Positions 45,101 through 58,881 are shown, numbered from the stretch's first letter. The stretch is 64,000 bases of DNA from Sphagnum compactum (GCA_965153455.1 OZ234493.1:62001-126000), one strand, 5' to 3'. Numbers and translations are program-made. Notes: a model not told the origin generated them from the sequence alone.

Positions 45101-48100
45101 TATGGCCCAATTGATAATTGCATGGGATCAAAGCAATGGCGAGGCCTACTACCTATTTGTACTATATTATGTGATTTTTAAAGCAAAAATCTACAACTTT
45201 TTTAGAAGTTTTTAATGTAAGTTTTTAATTTCTAGTTACATGCCCATTTTCAATTGGTTTTTCAACAATAATATTCACAAAATCTCCAATCCAAAGATGT
45301 TTGTAACTATGTGGAGCCCAACCTCTAGTTGAATTTTCTTTTTGGGAAAGTTTGGAACCTTAGGAATTGGAAATGTGAAAAAATCTCAACCTCGTGTGAG
45401 GTTACGTCAGATCAAAAATATTTATTTCAAAGTGGAAACCAAATGTTCCATAAAATTGCCTAAAACTAGGACTAGAACCTAGAATTGTATGACACATGTA
45501 TGAGCACCTTTTAAGCACAACACACGAATTTGGCAAAGGAACATGGGAATTTTTTTTTAATTGTAAATGGAAATGTTTCATTTGGGGGCCAATTTCTAGT
45601 TACCATTTTTCTTCCAATTCACTTTGATTAAGTTTCATCCTCCTTTTACGGTCATCCATTTGCTCCTATTTGCTTTGACCTTGAAAAACTATAGACTAAA
45701 TCAAAGGAATGGGCTAAAATCTTTTGTTCAAGATTCACGTGCACAAGAAAAGTGCAAACAAGTTGATGTTCACCTCCATATGATTTGTTGTAAGTTGACA
45801 TGATTGATTACAATCAACATTTGACAATGGTAATACCCAAAAGTGGTTATCAAATTATTCATGAGAATGTGAAAAGGTCATAAAAGAATTCATCTTCAAA
45901 TCCTTAAAATGAAAAAATATTTACAAAAACTTTGGGCTACATGGTTTTACACTTGAGTGCAAAGTTAATATTTTTTAGTGTTCCAAATTTGTATGTCAAA
46001 ATGGTTTGTAGGGGCTTTTTTACTAATATTACATAGCTTTGAAAGCAATGCCATAACATCAATTTGAAGTTGTGGGGGAAAAAAAAAACTTATCCAAGTG
46101 GGTGTGGTAGTTATATTATAAATAAATACTTATGAAATATGATTTTCTAGTAAGTTGTGGACCCCAAAAACCAAGGAATTTTTCAAGTAAATAGTGTTTG
46201 ACATGTCACAAGTTGAATGCAAATGCATTAAAGGGTTTGCATAGTGCACAAGATAAAAATTTGAAACAACTTTTGTCCATATCCTACAACCCACCCAAAT
46301 TGTTATGGTGTTCATTAGAGTTGGGTTTAATTTCATATAACCAATATAACCAATTTGTTAGTTCTTGCAACATGAGTAGCTATATAGGTATTGTTATTGT
46401 CAAGATAGATAAAATGTGATCACTTTTTAATCACTATGATAGGCAATAAAATCACCTCACACGTACCCACATGGTTTTCGGTGGTCAATTCATTGATGAC
46501 CATGCTTAACAATCTATCAATCTATTAGTTAATGGGAATGTTATTGGAGCTATTGAAATTTGATATTTATGGTGAAGTGAATCTAAATTATTTGCAAGTT
46601 GAACATTCAACCACTTGGGTTAATGACTCCATGTCTTCTATTACTGTGGCAAAATATTTGTCAAAAGGGGTGGAAATCCATTGCTTTTCTATATAAAATT
46701 TATTAAATATACCATTATTTTGGACATGATAATGTGTCATGGATGAACATTCACAAGATATTATTTCAAATATAAATTGTCATTTCATTTTCCAATTTGA
46801 GAATCCATTGCTAACAATCCACATAATTAGCCCTTTGTCACAAGTTAATAAAATCCCTAACTTGTTGCAATCACATGTCAAAGTGCAATTATTTGGTAAT
46901 CTATGCAAATTATTTTTCTCATTTAACATGATCAAAATAGATGAATGACAAATAAAATTACACTTGAAGAGAGGCATCTGTGGATAAACTTGAAATAAAC
47001 ATCAATTATCAAGTCATGATCATCTTTGATTTGGATTCCAACATCTACATTTGAAATAATGATAGTTGGAGAATGTTCATGTATGTGAAGCAACATACTA
47101 ATTATGAACTACAAATTCATTGGGTGCATGCTAGGGGTGAAGGGGCATTGATCGCAGTTAGAGACCATATATGTGTCCAAAAATGTCAACATTAATGGGC
47201 ATGGATACTTAGGCCAAACTAGGTTATATGGACCCTTGTCCACATTGTCCCAATCTCATTTAAAGATGCATGATGTTTCCATGTATGAAAATTGTAATGA
47301 CCTTTTACCAAGACAAGAATGGGTGGTTGCAACTTCCAACCAATTAGTCATATAGCCAAATCATGGCTTTATGAAACTAAGTTTAGAGTGTTGAGATCAT
47401 AATTGATCAACCTAATGATCACTTCCTTTTGCCACACATTGGCCCAACAACTTTAATCACCCAAATATCAATCACATTTGTTGGGATGTCCTTACAAATG
47501 CATGAAAGGACAAGTATACAAAATAATCCTACCCATTACTATGGTTAAGTTCAATACAACTCAATTTAAGCCCAAACTTTGAATAGACAAAAACTCCTCA
47601 AGGCTAGTTAAACCATGTAATTTGTATACAAACATGAATATACAAGCTCACAAGTAGGTGCATGAGAGGATACTGATAATGCAAATTCAAGATGATCACT
47701 TTGATGGAGATTTAAGGCCTTAGGGAGGTCAAGATGTCAATTGACAACATATGATTAAGGTTCCATCTAAGCCTTGGAATAACATTTTAAATAATAAGAT
47801 ATTATACATTGAGAAATAGGGGTCTAAACATCTAAACCACAAGTGATTTACAAAATTATGTGAAATATGTTTTGAGGGGAAGGGGGGTCAAAAAAATAGA
47901 TGGACCCACGGGTCATTCGTGCATTGGATCCAAAAAATAGCAACTCGTGAAAGAATCTATGTTAAATCCTACCTTATTCAATTTTTGTTGATGGTATGTG
48001 ATTGGAAGTAATTTCAAGGTATTGACTAGAACAAATAAGGTTTTTTACTTATCTTAAGTATTTGAAAAAAAATTGAATAGTATGGGAGAAAAATAATGCA

Positions 48101-50649
48101 CATATTCCCCAAGCCTAAATCATAACCATGTCCATTTGAATTAGCCCACGTGGGTCAAAGGATGAATCCAACAATGTTGGGATTGGTCCAAATTATGGCT
48201 AAAGGTTTTACCATCAGTCTAAAACAATATTTAAAATGACACAATGATTAATACAAGCCCCTTGGAAGGGGGAAATACATAGATGTGTAGTTAAAAGGAA
48301 AATTTGGGCAATGATCATACCATATTATTCTAGGTGATCAGAATAGGTAGATCATTAGTGAGGTAAGTAAATATAGAGGTTTAGTGATTTTTTTTGTTTT
48401 TTTCACTTCTAGTAATTGAAACCCTCCCAAATCAATTATTTATCATATTATTTTTTCTCAAATTTTAGGCAAACTTTTGCCTATAAAATAAAGGTTGTTC
48501 TTGATTGCCCTAAACTCTAAATCATTTATTTCTCCAAATCATGATATTTAATTACATGGAATGCACCTCAATTGTATCAATAGGACATAATCTACTATTA
48601 TTGCTACTTTTAAACTAGGTTATTGTAAAATTTTGATGCAGTTTGATGGGCCAAAATTTGTATATGATGTTGGCAAAGCTGGACTTGCTACAACAGCTCA
48701 TTGTTCCAAATGTCACAAACAGACATATTATTGTCAACATCAAATTGCATATTGCAACAACAACCCTACATTTGTAAAGGTGATATGTCATCAACTCATG
48801 AACAAAATTGTATATATATGTATCGCATTTGGAATTTCTTTTTAAATAAAAAATTTATTTATTAAATAAAATTTTGTTTAGAGTTTGCAAGGGGTAGTTT
48901 TATGCCGAAGGAATTCAAACTACCTAGAAAACTCAAAGTTTTGTAAACAAGGGATCAGACATCTCTCCACCCAAAACCCCCCGAGCACCAAAAGACCTTA
49001 GATGTATTTCCACAAATTTGCATGAATTGTGTCGAATGACTTGAATACAATCGGGAATGGGTAGTCTAACATGACATCAGTTCAACCTACAACCACATGG
49101 CAAGGTTTTATGAGTTATAGACCATTGTTTTGTGCTTGTTTAATTTTTGGTGAACCATAGATATTTCCAAAGCTTTATGGTTTACTGCCATACTTCATGT
49201 CCATATTCCAAAAATTTCTTTGAACAAATCTCCAAACAATTGAATACCTAATTTGCGATAAGTATTCAATCATTTGAAATTGTTGGAATTCATGATCATT
49301 GTGCAAATGGTTGTGGGTTGAAATCACAAAGCCAACAACTCAAGAATTGGAGTTTGATGTCTACCAAATAATTTAAAATTGGTTGGGTTCAATTCACCTT
49401 GATCCCATTTAAAATAATGTTATCTATCATAGTTAAACCTCACTATAATTTGGGTCTCTAGATCAACAAAAATCATGTAAAACTTACATGGGGCTCAAGC
49501 CTCTAGTGTGAACATGTTGCCTCCATAATGGCAATAGGAAAAATCTCCTTTTCAAATTGAATTTGTAGCCCAACCAAAATTTTAAAACACCCAAGTTTAC
49601 TTTCTTTGGCAAACAAAATATTTCCCTTTTTATTTTTTCATTCATTATCATAATGTAACTTAACCATGTTTGCTCTTATATTTAGAAAATCATCATCTTC
49701 AAAGGCAGTAAGTTTATAAGGTTTAATAACTTTGTTGTCACATTCACTCACAAAATTATTCCAATATTATAAAACCTTTTACATTGATCAATGCTAACAT
49801 AAAAATTTTATCCTATTTATATGTGTTAGTACATTGTAGAGGTGGGCTCTTTCGTCCTTGCAACATTCAATGTGTCCACTCTAATCTAAAACACATTCAA
49901 TATTGTAAGACTTTAACAATGTGATCAATCGTATTCATTCAAAAACTTTGCCTCTTATTGGTGAATTGTAGATTTTAAAAGGGTTGTTTCAAGCTAAAAC
50001 CTTCAACCTTAATGTAAATCAGTATTCAATTTCACCTATTATACAGAATTTCAATTTTTTTTCCTAGGATTTGTTTTTTCTGTTGTTATCATTTGTCAAT
50101 ATGGGTATCAACTTTTTAAATTATGTAATTAAAATTTTCAATATTGAAATCATGGTTTTTATTTAAGGTTCACAATGACATTCTTATGTCACCACAAGTG
50201 TATCATCCATAGTAAAAACCTTATCAGTAATAAAAAGTATATTTAAAACATGTATGTGATCATTGGTACACCATATGTTGGAAGGGAAAAAAAAGATATT
50301 AAATCCCCACAAGTCTAAACCTTACACTTGATTCATTGTACCGAATTAATCTTCACAAACACCCAAAAAGTTTCATATTGAATTAAAATTTCCGTATACC
50401 CCAAAACAATATATGAAAATGCATACAATATTGGAATTTGAATTGAAAGTCATGGATTGACATGGATCATTTAACTAATTTCAGGAAAGTGGTGGGTATC
50501 AAACAACTTCCAATGTGTATGGAAGTACAAGTGCAACAGCAAATTATGCTAAGCCTATTCATGCTCGAAAGCCAATTGTAAAAGATACATTTTATCGGAG
50601 AACCAACATTTTTTTCCCCAAGAAACAACCCACTGGCTTTTTAGGATGA
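33136..50649 (+). CDS. Five-exon gene of unknown function (269 aa)
   Basis: Exons: 33136-33244 (ATG start, phase 1 end), 35467-35762, 37639-37740, 48642-48779 and 50485-50649 (TGA). Introns are 2,222, 1,876, 10,901 and 1,705 bp. Splice sites are GT-AG except intron 2, which is GC-AG with a perfect AG|GCAAGT donor. The summed CDS is 810 bp with no internal stop; all phases agree, with an upstream in-frame TAG at 33085. Visible features: N-terminus MNNNLLTERALHGVF; SQPERFKGFLSSDFSKTDEF in exon 2; a Lys-rich amphipathic helix in exon 3 (FAKKSLSMMAKKMIEMAKKY); a Cys/His cluster in exon 4 (HCSKCHKQTYYCQHQ), possibly metal-binding; C-terminus ARKPIVKDTFYRRTNIFFP. No signal peptide or membrane span. 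I do not recognise the family. Exons hidden in the long intron cannot be excluded. Confidence 0.72.
35763..35768 (+). other. GC-type 5' splice site
   Basis: AAG|GCAAGT at the end of exon 2. GC donors are a small minority in plants and normally need an otherwise perfect match to the U1 consensus, as here. Using it preserves phase 0 into exon 3; no nearby GT donor does so without changing the protein. Confidence 0.7.
35988..36007. repeat. C7-AA-G7 palindrome
   Basis: CACCCCCCCAAGGGGGGGTG is a perfect inverted repeat around AA, inside intron 2. It would form a very stable small hairpin. No function is evident. Confidence 0.75.
37741..48641. other. Long intron 3 (10.9 kb), repeat-derived
   Basis: No coding exon with matching phases was found. 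It contains the fourth and fifth duplicated blocks (to 38.28 kb and 43.56-45.08 kb) and a 124-bp tandem duplication at 41.2-41.45 kb. Near 43150 a TGTCATGACCC word begins LTR-like sequence, which continues through the 43.56-45.08 block. ORFs of up to about 85 codons there show no recognisable domain. Confidence 0.5.
41221..41455. repeat. 124-bp tandem duplication
   Basis: ATGATCATGAA(A/G)TGGGA starts at 41221 and 41345. Both copies run through ACATGAGGGGAT and GATGATGAACCTATATCTAA. The copies differ at scattered bases, so the duplication is not recent. Confidence 0.8.
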
Positions 50650-53600
50650 TAACAACAACCTTTGGAAATTCCCATGTTTGGGCATTAACATTTGTTGTAA
50701 CTCTCTTGATATTACTATCTATATATACTATGTAAAAAAAATATCATTTTCATTTAGCTTTGTATGCTATCAATAATTTGCTTGAATTTATCGAAAACAA
50801 AAAATGTGCAAGTGACTACAACAAATAAATATTAATTTCCTACTATTTGGAAAGGTAAAGTGATCCATTTAACATTACATATTAGACTTTCAACCTAAAT
50901 GTCTTAGACCATGTTGTTGGACTCTAAATTCAAATTTATGCACATGTTACATGAACTTTGGAATTTACATAAATTAAACTAAGAAATAATAAAATAATGT
51001 TATTGATCAAGAAATGATTCAATATAGTGTTAGGTTCTAATTCAACTAATTTTTTTTCAAATTTATTTATTATATGGGTTTGGATACATTCATCATGTGC
51101 ACAATAACCATCCCCAAGGGTCTAAGCATGTTGTATCTACAAATTACCATGAAAGGTATGGAAAATATAACATACTAATACCACAATAAAGAAGGTCACA
51201 TAAGATAAATATATTAGAAAAAAAATCATTACACTCCAAATTAATCATTAAGATTTACATTGTCACCTTTTAAAATAGACTTTTATTTATAAATTTTGTT
51301 AAAGTGAGCACCAACTGATGGCCATCACAAGTAAAGGACTTAACAATTAGTTTTTTGGTTTTTAAAATCAAGAACACAAAATAAGAATAATAACTATGAA
51401 GATTGTCACACTTCAAATTTCAATTTTTCCTATGTGAGTCAATTTAGTAATACTAAATTATTTTACAAACATCTAACATTCCAAACCCTATAACCCATTA
51501 ACCTTAAATTGCACAAGTTTCTAATTAACCAAATATGACTTAGTAATTTAATATTATAATACATGCCATGCAACTTCAACAAATGTATGTCAAATAAATA
51601 TTGTGTTTATGATTGATAGTCATCTCAAAAGAATTTGCAAAAGGTTTAATTGGAATTTTTTTTAAAATATTTATCAATTGTTGAAATTGAATGGTATCCT
51701 AAACCCCCTTTATAATCACATCCATTTTAGTCACATTCTCGTTTGTGTCACAATTTTTTTGATAACCATTTGTTTTACTAAGGAACACCATTTTTTAAAA
51801 TTACTATCACACTCGTTAGTAGCACAAAATATTTGCAAAGCTTTCTTTGTAAATCTTACTATAATGGGGGAAATCTAGGGCAAATATTAGGGTTTTGTAA
51901 ATTATAATTCTCTTTGGCAATGTTAGTGTTGATTTGTGTTCAAATTGTGCAAACTAACAACAATGAATCCAATTGAAGAGAAAAGAAAACACAACTTTCT
52001 AGTGCAGACAAGCAAAAGATATGTGAACTTGTCAAGAAAACAAAAATCATAATTAAAAAAATCTAGTTGACAAGATACATAAGCTAATAGTTAAGGAGCT
52101 CAAACCCAATGTAAATTGTCACATTAAAACATGCCAAAATCATAACCTTCTTCAAGTCTAGTAATGCATAGTAGAACTTAGAATAACCCATGTAAGAAAA
52201 TTAAACATTTGACACCTTTATTCTAACATAAAGGGCTATTTTGTGAGGTTTGTTTTGCCTATAATCACAATCTTACATAAGGGTTTATATAGAATGTGAT
52301 TATATACATTTAAATCACAATTTGTTAGTGTCACAAAAAAAATGGTCACCACGGGCGTGATTATAAAGGGGGTATATGGTATAAATACACATTACAAGGT
52401 GTATTTTTCATAACTATTCCTCAACTATTGAAAATTTTGAAAAATTAAGTATGAATGCTCCAGGACTAAATGTAAATTTTTTTAATATTCAAAAATTTGA
52501 TAATGATTTCCTTAAAAAAAAATCTTTTTGAAAACAATATTTTATGAAAATTTCAACATTTCTACAAATAATATAATTAATGTCCAAGTTGCCAAGATAC
52601 TACAACAACATTTAATACTTTTATATTAAGAATTAATTTGGTATGAGGTTTTTATGATGATAACAATCCAAAACATCATCATCATTTGTCACACACTTGT
52701 CAAAATGTAGACATCATTGTAGATTTTGTTAAAATAGTGGGAAAAATGAAATTACAAAATGTAGTAGGTGATATCAAACTTGATTCAAAGATTTAAAGTT
52801 GAATGGTGAGCTCATATATCATTATAAGGTCGAGGAAAAAAATTGAAAATACATGCATTGTTTGCCATCTTAAACCAAGTAAATTGTAATTGCATATTGT
52901 TTTCAACCACATTGCAAGCACATATTTTTTCCCAAAATTCCACATGGACTGGTTGGAATGACCAAATCAATTGAAATCTTTATTGAATTGGTACATGTTT
53001 ATCAAATTGACCATATTAATTAAGGGTTTAAATGTTGGAACATAGTTAATATTTGGAATTATAAGTTTAAGCTACAATTGACATATCAACTACCTATACC
53101 TTCACATCATTGTCTGATGGGGCATTGCATGTGATCTATGCATTAAATGGTTTTAATTATGTGGCATAACCTTTGGTGACATTAATATGTTTTTTCAAAT
53201 GTGGTTTCATAAATGGATGGATGTAGTGAATGATTTGTTGATAACTTTTTCTAAGTATATTGGTCCAATACACTTCCATTATTATGTTGATCACTTCCCA
53301 ATTTTAATTCATTATTTTGCAAATTTTGTTTTAACTACTATGTAATTCATTCAAAGTGATGTACAAGTGTAAGTTAAACATACAATGAATTTGTGGAAAT
53401 CATTGAGGGATGATATTCCAAACTATTTAACATGTTCATCACATAGGGTATATGCCTTGAAATTGGACCACTAATTCTACTTTGTAGAATTTACTCCCAT
53501 GTTTCCTACATCTTTAAGTTGCCACAATTCATTTAGTTTTACTAACCCCAACACAATTTGTGACTATTGGTGCATATGGTGTTGTGTTTTGTGCGTTCAA

Positions 53601-53750
53601 ATTTGGTGCATATTCATTTGTGTCGATGTACTTACTGTCTAGGTTATGTGTCAAAAACACATGCCTACTTTGAAGTTCTTATGTAATGTAATCTTCCACC
53701 ATGGGTTATATTTGTCATGTTGGTTCAGAGAAAACTTGTTAAAAACTTGT
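50650..53750. other. AT-rich stretch downstream of the five-exon gene
   Basis: Contains presumed 3' UTR sequence after 50649 and the MITE-like element at 51704-52372. Otherwise it is AT-rich DNA, with ORFs of at most 68 codons and no family resemblance. I saw no polyadenylation signal I would rely on, though several AATAAA-like words follow the stop. Confidence 0.5.
51704..52372. mobile_element. MITE-like element with 16-bp perfect TIRs
   Basis: CCCCCTTTATAATCAC at 51704-51719 is the exact reverse complement of 52357-52372. Similarity continues imperfectly inward (both arms have CACATTC and GTGTCAC words, as in subterminal repeats). The element is 669 bp, AT-rich and has no transposase ORF. 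Flanking bases (GGTATCCTAAA on the left, TATATGGTATA on the right) leave the target-site duplication unclear. Probably a non-autonomous DNA transposon. Confidence 0.7.
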
Positions 53751-54170
53751 GAAAGAAAATAAAAATGGATTGTTGCCATGAAGCAAAGCATACATTCTCG
53801 CAATGGATGCAAAAGCATCTTGAACAACATTATGAGATGCAACCCTCTCTCCACCATGGGTGTAGGAGAAGAGGTGAATCCCCATGGGGTTTAGTGGCTA
53901 GCCATAGATGTAATGTGTCAAAGCAAGAGTTAATCGATGGGGGAGGCTTAATTTAGCCTACAATGCCAAATAGAAAACATTTGAAGGCAGATGAAAGCAT
54001 GGGATGACTAGGTGAGCAAATAATCAAGTTCCCATGTTCGACCTTGCATAGGACCTCAAGTGTGCTTAATGCGAGTCAGAAGACATGTCAGAGATGATGT
54101 TGGAAAAGGAATGGTCGTGTAGTCTCTCTGAAATAGTCTCTTGAAGTCAATTTACTCCCATCTCTTCAAG

Positions 54171-55699
54171 CTATTCAAATAGGGGAAAACATGTTACTGC
54201 AATTGGGGAAAGAAGTTCCCAAAACAACTTCAAGTGTGCCTTGAAAGGGAATAGACCCAAACTATTTGCCCCAATAACCTCCAATAAGAATGGATGTGAA
54301 ACCAACAAGATTTTAAAGGTAATGCTAGGTGTTATTAATGCCCAATTCCCTAAAACAATTGTCGACGATATGGTCTTTGTAGAGATGAGACCTACACCTC
54401 CATTAAAAATGGGGAACAAAACCTGCCAATGCACCAAATTGGCCTTTGGACACTCAAAAGAACTTGGGGTTAAAAATCTCTCAAAAACTTGTAGAAGGGC
54501 CGAGTCAAATGAAGCAAGTTGGCGCTGAAAGCTTGAGAAGGGCGGGAAAACATGAAGCAAATAAGGTCTTTGTGCAAAACATTAAAATAAAATTTCAAAA
54601 ACCACTTGGACATCCCCCAACTTTCGAAACACATCTACATGGCGAACGTCTTCATCCAAAATGACTTATAAAAATGAAAAAGATAATGACACAAAACCAA
54701 AGGCTAAAACCTTAATGTCGTTGAGAAGGCATCAAAAACCATGAGGAGGGATAAAACCAGTAGGTAAGCTGGAAGGGGACCATGCAATGCATTTATGAGG
54801 CTAAACAACCAAACCCACTAAGGCCAGCTGGGAAGCAAACTGATAAAAAATGAAGGGAATGAAGGAAGCAAGGTCAACGATGTGAGTGGCATCTACTAAT
54901 GAAGGGAAGATACACAAAGGAAAAATAATTGAAGAGGTTCACAAGACATGAGAATGGGAAAGAACAAAAAGAGGCCCAATGAATGGGTCACCATGACATG
55001 TGCCCATAGACAAAAAAATAATAGACAATTCTCCCCTGATGGCATGATGACTAAAAAACAAAGGCAATTGCTAGGCATAAAAAGAGCGGACAAAAAAGAA
55101 GAACAGAAACAACTTAAACCTCCTATCACATGAAGATCTTGGAAGATGGCCTTATGTGAAATGGAGTTAAATGCATTCGTCACATCCATTTGTAGCACCA
55201 CCTAGTCAAGATGGACATCCAAAGAAGGTGGATTATCATGCACCATCGCTTCACACCTACCCCTAATTACCACACCAAACTAATGAGGCAACAAATAAAA
55301 GAAAAGGCATTTCGAAACTGAAAACATAAGGCTATGCTAACCGCCACGAATAGAGGACTTCACCCAGTGCAATCAATTTGATGACACCTAAAGGTTTGAC
55401 CAAAGCCAAAAGCCTAACGACACCAAGGACGTGAAGGATGGACCCTAGGAAATGACCCATGCCAACATGGGAATTCAACTGGTGAAGTTGAATGAAGCCG
55501 TTGGCAAAATCCTCAAGGTAAAATGCATCTTGAAGATGTTCAAATACCATGCGAGAAGGTTCCCTTGTGGAAAGATGGACATGCACATGAAAGTTGACCT
55601 AAGAAAATCCAACAATAATTTTAAGTTTTCGTCCAACTCAAAATACATCAAAGAATCAAGGTGAGGGGAAGGCAAAATCAATGGATGGAGAACTTGCAA
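54171..55699 (-). pseudogene. LINE-type reverse transcriptase fragment
   Basis: Minus-strand pieces in different frames. About 55590-55330 has VFEHLQDAFYLEDFANGFIQ then LVKPLGVIKLIALGEVLY, the N-terminal RT block of plant non-LTR elements. About 55201-54900 has LQMDVTNAFNSISHKAIFQD (motif A with Asp), then a damaged finger-palm segment. About 54560-54171 has ECPKANLVHWQVLFPIFNGG then VGLISTKTISSTIVLGNWAL, the C-terminal region after RT. The YxDD block lies in a gap between pieces and I could not see it. Frameshifts and stops make it non-functional. No LTRs or 3' poly-A tail were identified. Confidence 0.7.
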
Positions 55700-55961
55700 A
55701 GTTGAAACAATTTATAAGGAAGTGGAAGTTGGGGCCAAGGGGCAAGGGCCTTCGCCACATGTGCATACTCTTCAGCACACCCTAGCGCCAAATTTCGCCC
55801 AGGTCGCCATAGGTGGGGCAAGGCAGAAGAAGAATTTGAAGGGCATCAATGTTGAGGAACCTTGGTCCAAAGATAAAATAGCCACAAATGCTTGCGCCCG
55901 AAGGAAATGTTCTACATAAAATTCCTCTCAATCTCCAAATAAAAACTACTTGAAATGGGCC

Positions 55962-57300
55962 CTAGTATCTTGGTGCTCGATCATGCCACCCCAAGCGGGG
56001 AGGACAAGACACCACTAAGAGAGAAATAGAAATAAATGTTAGGCAGTAATGTTGAACGAGTCTCAAGCAAGGCAATCCAAAGGTAGATGAAATATAATCT
56101 GCACTTCCCATCACAAAATGAAAGGATCCACAAATACAAATGGGGCTGAAGGAAACCCAAATGGAAGGAGTCAAAGGCATCCACCTCCAACGCTCAAGCC
56201 CAAGCCATAGGATGGGGAGAGGGGACAAGAAGGGAAGCCGAAAGGCAAGAAGAACCACTTGAAGAAAAAGCCTAAAAGGCCTAACAATGTTGCTGATGAC
56301 GAAACATGCCACACCAAAAAAAAGAGGCACCACACTTGGAACATGGAACATCACGTTGGGCCCCACTCTTGCTAACAAGCAGTTTTTTTTTTCCAATTTT
56401 GTGATGCGAATCTTTTGGCAATTTCGCCCCCAAAAATTAGAAGTTTTATTCAAAATTACACTGCAAAAATCAAAATTTCCAAAAATTTCCAAAATTTCAA
56501 GTTGAGAAAAAGGCGAATTTTCGCTAAAGAAAACACTGTAACCAATGGAAAAACTGGGCTCACTGGGCCCAGCCTCACAATTGAACATATCAGCCACATC
56601 GGAAATGGGGGGACAAGAAACAAAGGCCAAAGCCCACACCAGGGGAGGGGAGAAGGAAGGGACTGATACAACAGAAATAGGGGGCGAAGTACCCATAAAT
56701 TTTTTAACTAAAAATTATTTAAAATATACAATTTTAACTTTTTTAAAAAAGGAACAGGGAAACCGGGAGGCAGAAAGCACCCCCCTCCTCCCAAAAAAAA
56801 CCATGGAAATTGGGGGGCAGAAGAAACCCGCCCCCACCCCAAAACAAAAAAAGAAAAAACGCAAGGACTCACAAATTCAAACCAAGAACCTAGAATCTCT
56901 AAGAGCGCTGCCCCTGCTTGCCTTTCGCTACTTCTGGTGTTGCAGTGAGGACAGTGGCGATGGCGGTCCCGACCTTTTTTTTCCTCCTCCTCCACACCGT
57001 CATCACTTTTCTGGACCCGCTTTCGTCATTTGTTCGTTGCCCATTGCCGTCTTTTGCTTCTGCTTCATATCAATGTCTCCTTTTCTCCCGTATTTTTCTC
57101 CTGCATCACATGCGCATTCTTCTTGCTCCAACAGCTGCATTTTCGTCAGCATCACCTACGCATTCTTCTCGCTCCAATAGCTATAGTACCAATACCATCC
57201 AAAAAGAGTTGTTTGATTTCTGACCCAGCTCTTCAACATATTCCGAATCCAAATGTCAGAAACTGCGCTCTTGGATTTTCATATTCACATGTAAAAGGAT
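55962..57300. other. Unassigned ORF-rich stretch
   Basis: A 244-codon open frame on the minus strand (56696-55962), upstream of and in the same direction as the LINE fragment, could be LINE ORF sequence, but no domain is recognisable. On the plus strand, 56545-57223 has overlapping open frames rich in Lys and then in Ser/Phe/Cys, and a near-duplicate of about 65 bp (CGCATTCTTCT(T/C)GCTCCAA at about 57111 and 57159). I do not support a gene here. Confidence 0.4.
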
Positions 57301-57379
57301 TGCTATCGACTCAAAGCTTCAATCTCGCTTCGTCTTCTTCTCCCATCGTGTGGCTCCTGACTATTGTGCACTCCATCAC

Positions 57380-57505
57380 CCAAAACTCAGAAGCCACAGC
57401 TGCTTCTCCTAAAAAATAAATTAAAAAATGAATAAATAAAACATAAAACATAATCTGAGCCACAACTGCTTCTCCCAAATATATATATATGAATAAATAG
57501 AACAT
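57380..57505. repeat. Imperfect tandem duplication (about 70 bp)
   Basis: AGCCACA(G/A)CTGCTTCTCC occurs near 57392 and 57460, each followed by ATGAATAAATA and ACATAAAAC. Confidence 0.65.
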
Positions 57506-57712
57506 AAAACTGGTCTTAAATAATCAGAACATTGCAATGTTTGTTGGCAGAATAAAAAAACATGTAGAACCATGCTGGGCCAAAGAACATGTGCAAAAAG
57601 ACAAAGAAAAATAAGCTCCGGACAGAGCTCGATAGATAGCGTCTTGCATTTCCTTCCTGCTACTGGCGCCCTCTAGGCAGGCCCTGTTAACATGTGTACT
57701 TTTGTAGGCTCC

Positions 57713-57832
57713 AAGTAGTTTCACAGTGTTTTTCGGCAAACCTTCATTCTAGAAGTAGTTTCATAGCATTTTTGTGCAAATCTTCATTCTAGAAGTAGTT
57801 TCATAGCATTTTTGTGCAAATCTTCACTCAAA
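57713..57832. repeat. 40-bp tandem repeat, three units
   Basis: AAGTAGTTTCA(T/C)AG starts at 57713, 57753 and 57793, and a partial fourth unit at 57833. Units 2 and 3 are almost identical. Short minisatellite with no evident function. Confidence 0.85.
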
Positions 57833-58881
57833 AAGTAGTAGTGTACACGGGCAATTTATTGCTGCAGTTGGGCATGCTTCTAAGAGCAGACTTCTATATT
57901 CCATTATGCCAGCCAGAAAATACCAAAATACTTTATGACATTTCACCCAATAGGTATCTCATGTATTAAAGGATCTCATGTATCCTTAGTTTGTCAGACA
58001 AGATTTATTGATAATTTGTTGTTATTCAAGATAAGTTAGCCAACTTTATTGGTCCACTTATAGCTTTTAGCTGATACCTTGGCAGGTTTGGCAAAAAAAT
58101 ATTAATTAAAAAAATGCTAAAATTTTCAATTTTTTACTTTTTTCTAAGCAAATTTGTGAAGGAAATTGAAGAATATTTTAATTCTCCCTATGGAACTTTC
58201 AATTTTAATTAATTATTCAGCAGACATGTGTTGAACCCTAGTGTAATGTTTAGTGGTGGGGTGAGGACAATGAACACTGGATTTAGAAATAGGTTCATTT
58301 TTGTCCCTGCTGCTGGGGCTACTCTAAGAATTGACTTGAGAATTGAGACATCCGGTAGAGGAATTAAAGCACCCCAACCAAAAAAAAAAGTCCCACCTAT
58401 GTGACTCAATGTTTCTTTTAGTAAATTTTTAATGCAGCCAAAGCTGGATCATCTATAAGCAGTTGTAGAAAAAGTGGCTATCATCATAGCAAAATATGAT
58501 TATAACCCAAATATGAAACACAAAGATTTAGTCATCCTTCTATATTTTTGGCTACACACAGAAATACAAATATGGGTATCTGGCAATTTGCACTATTTGT
58601 TCCTTCACTTCTGGCCATTTTTTTTCATTTCCAAGCTTTTTCTTTTAAATTTTGATAAGTTTAAAAAAGGCTGATGTCAATAAAGATGCCTGCAAATATT
58701 ACTCTCCACTGGCCACAAGGATCCTGCCTCCTTGGGCATGATGAGGATTTCTGGTTCTAAAGATAACTTTCTCCAAATTTCAAGTGTGACCAATTCCAAC
58801 GATTTGATTCAACAGGATTCTCAAAGGAATCCATGATCACAAACAAGTAGCCATAAACCCATGCCATAGGAGGATCACTGG

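Noticed and set aside
55962-56696. 244-codon minus-strand open frame as a gene
   Set aside because: It has no recognisable domain and lies next to a LINE fragment, so transposon debris is more likely. Kept only as an unassigned stretch.
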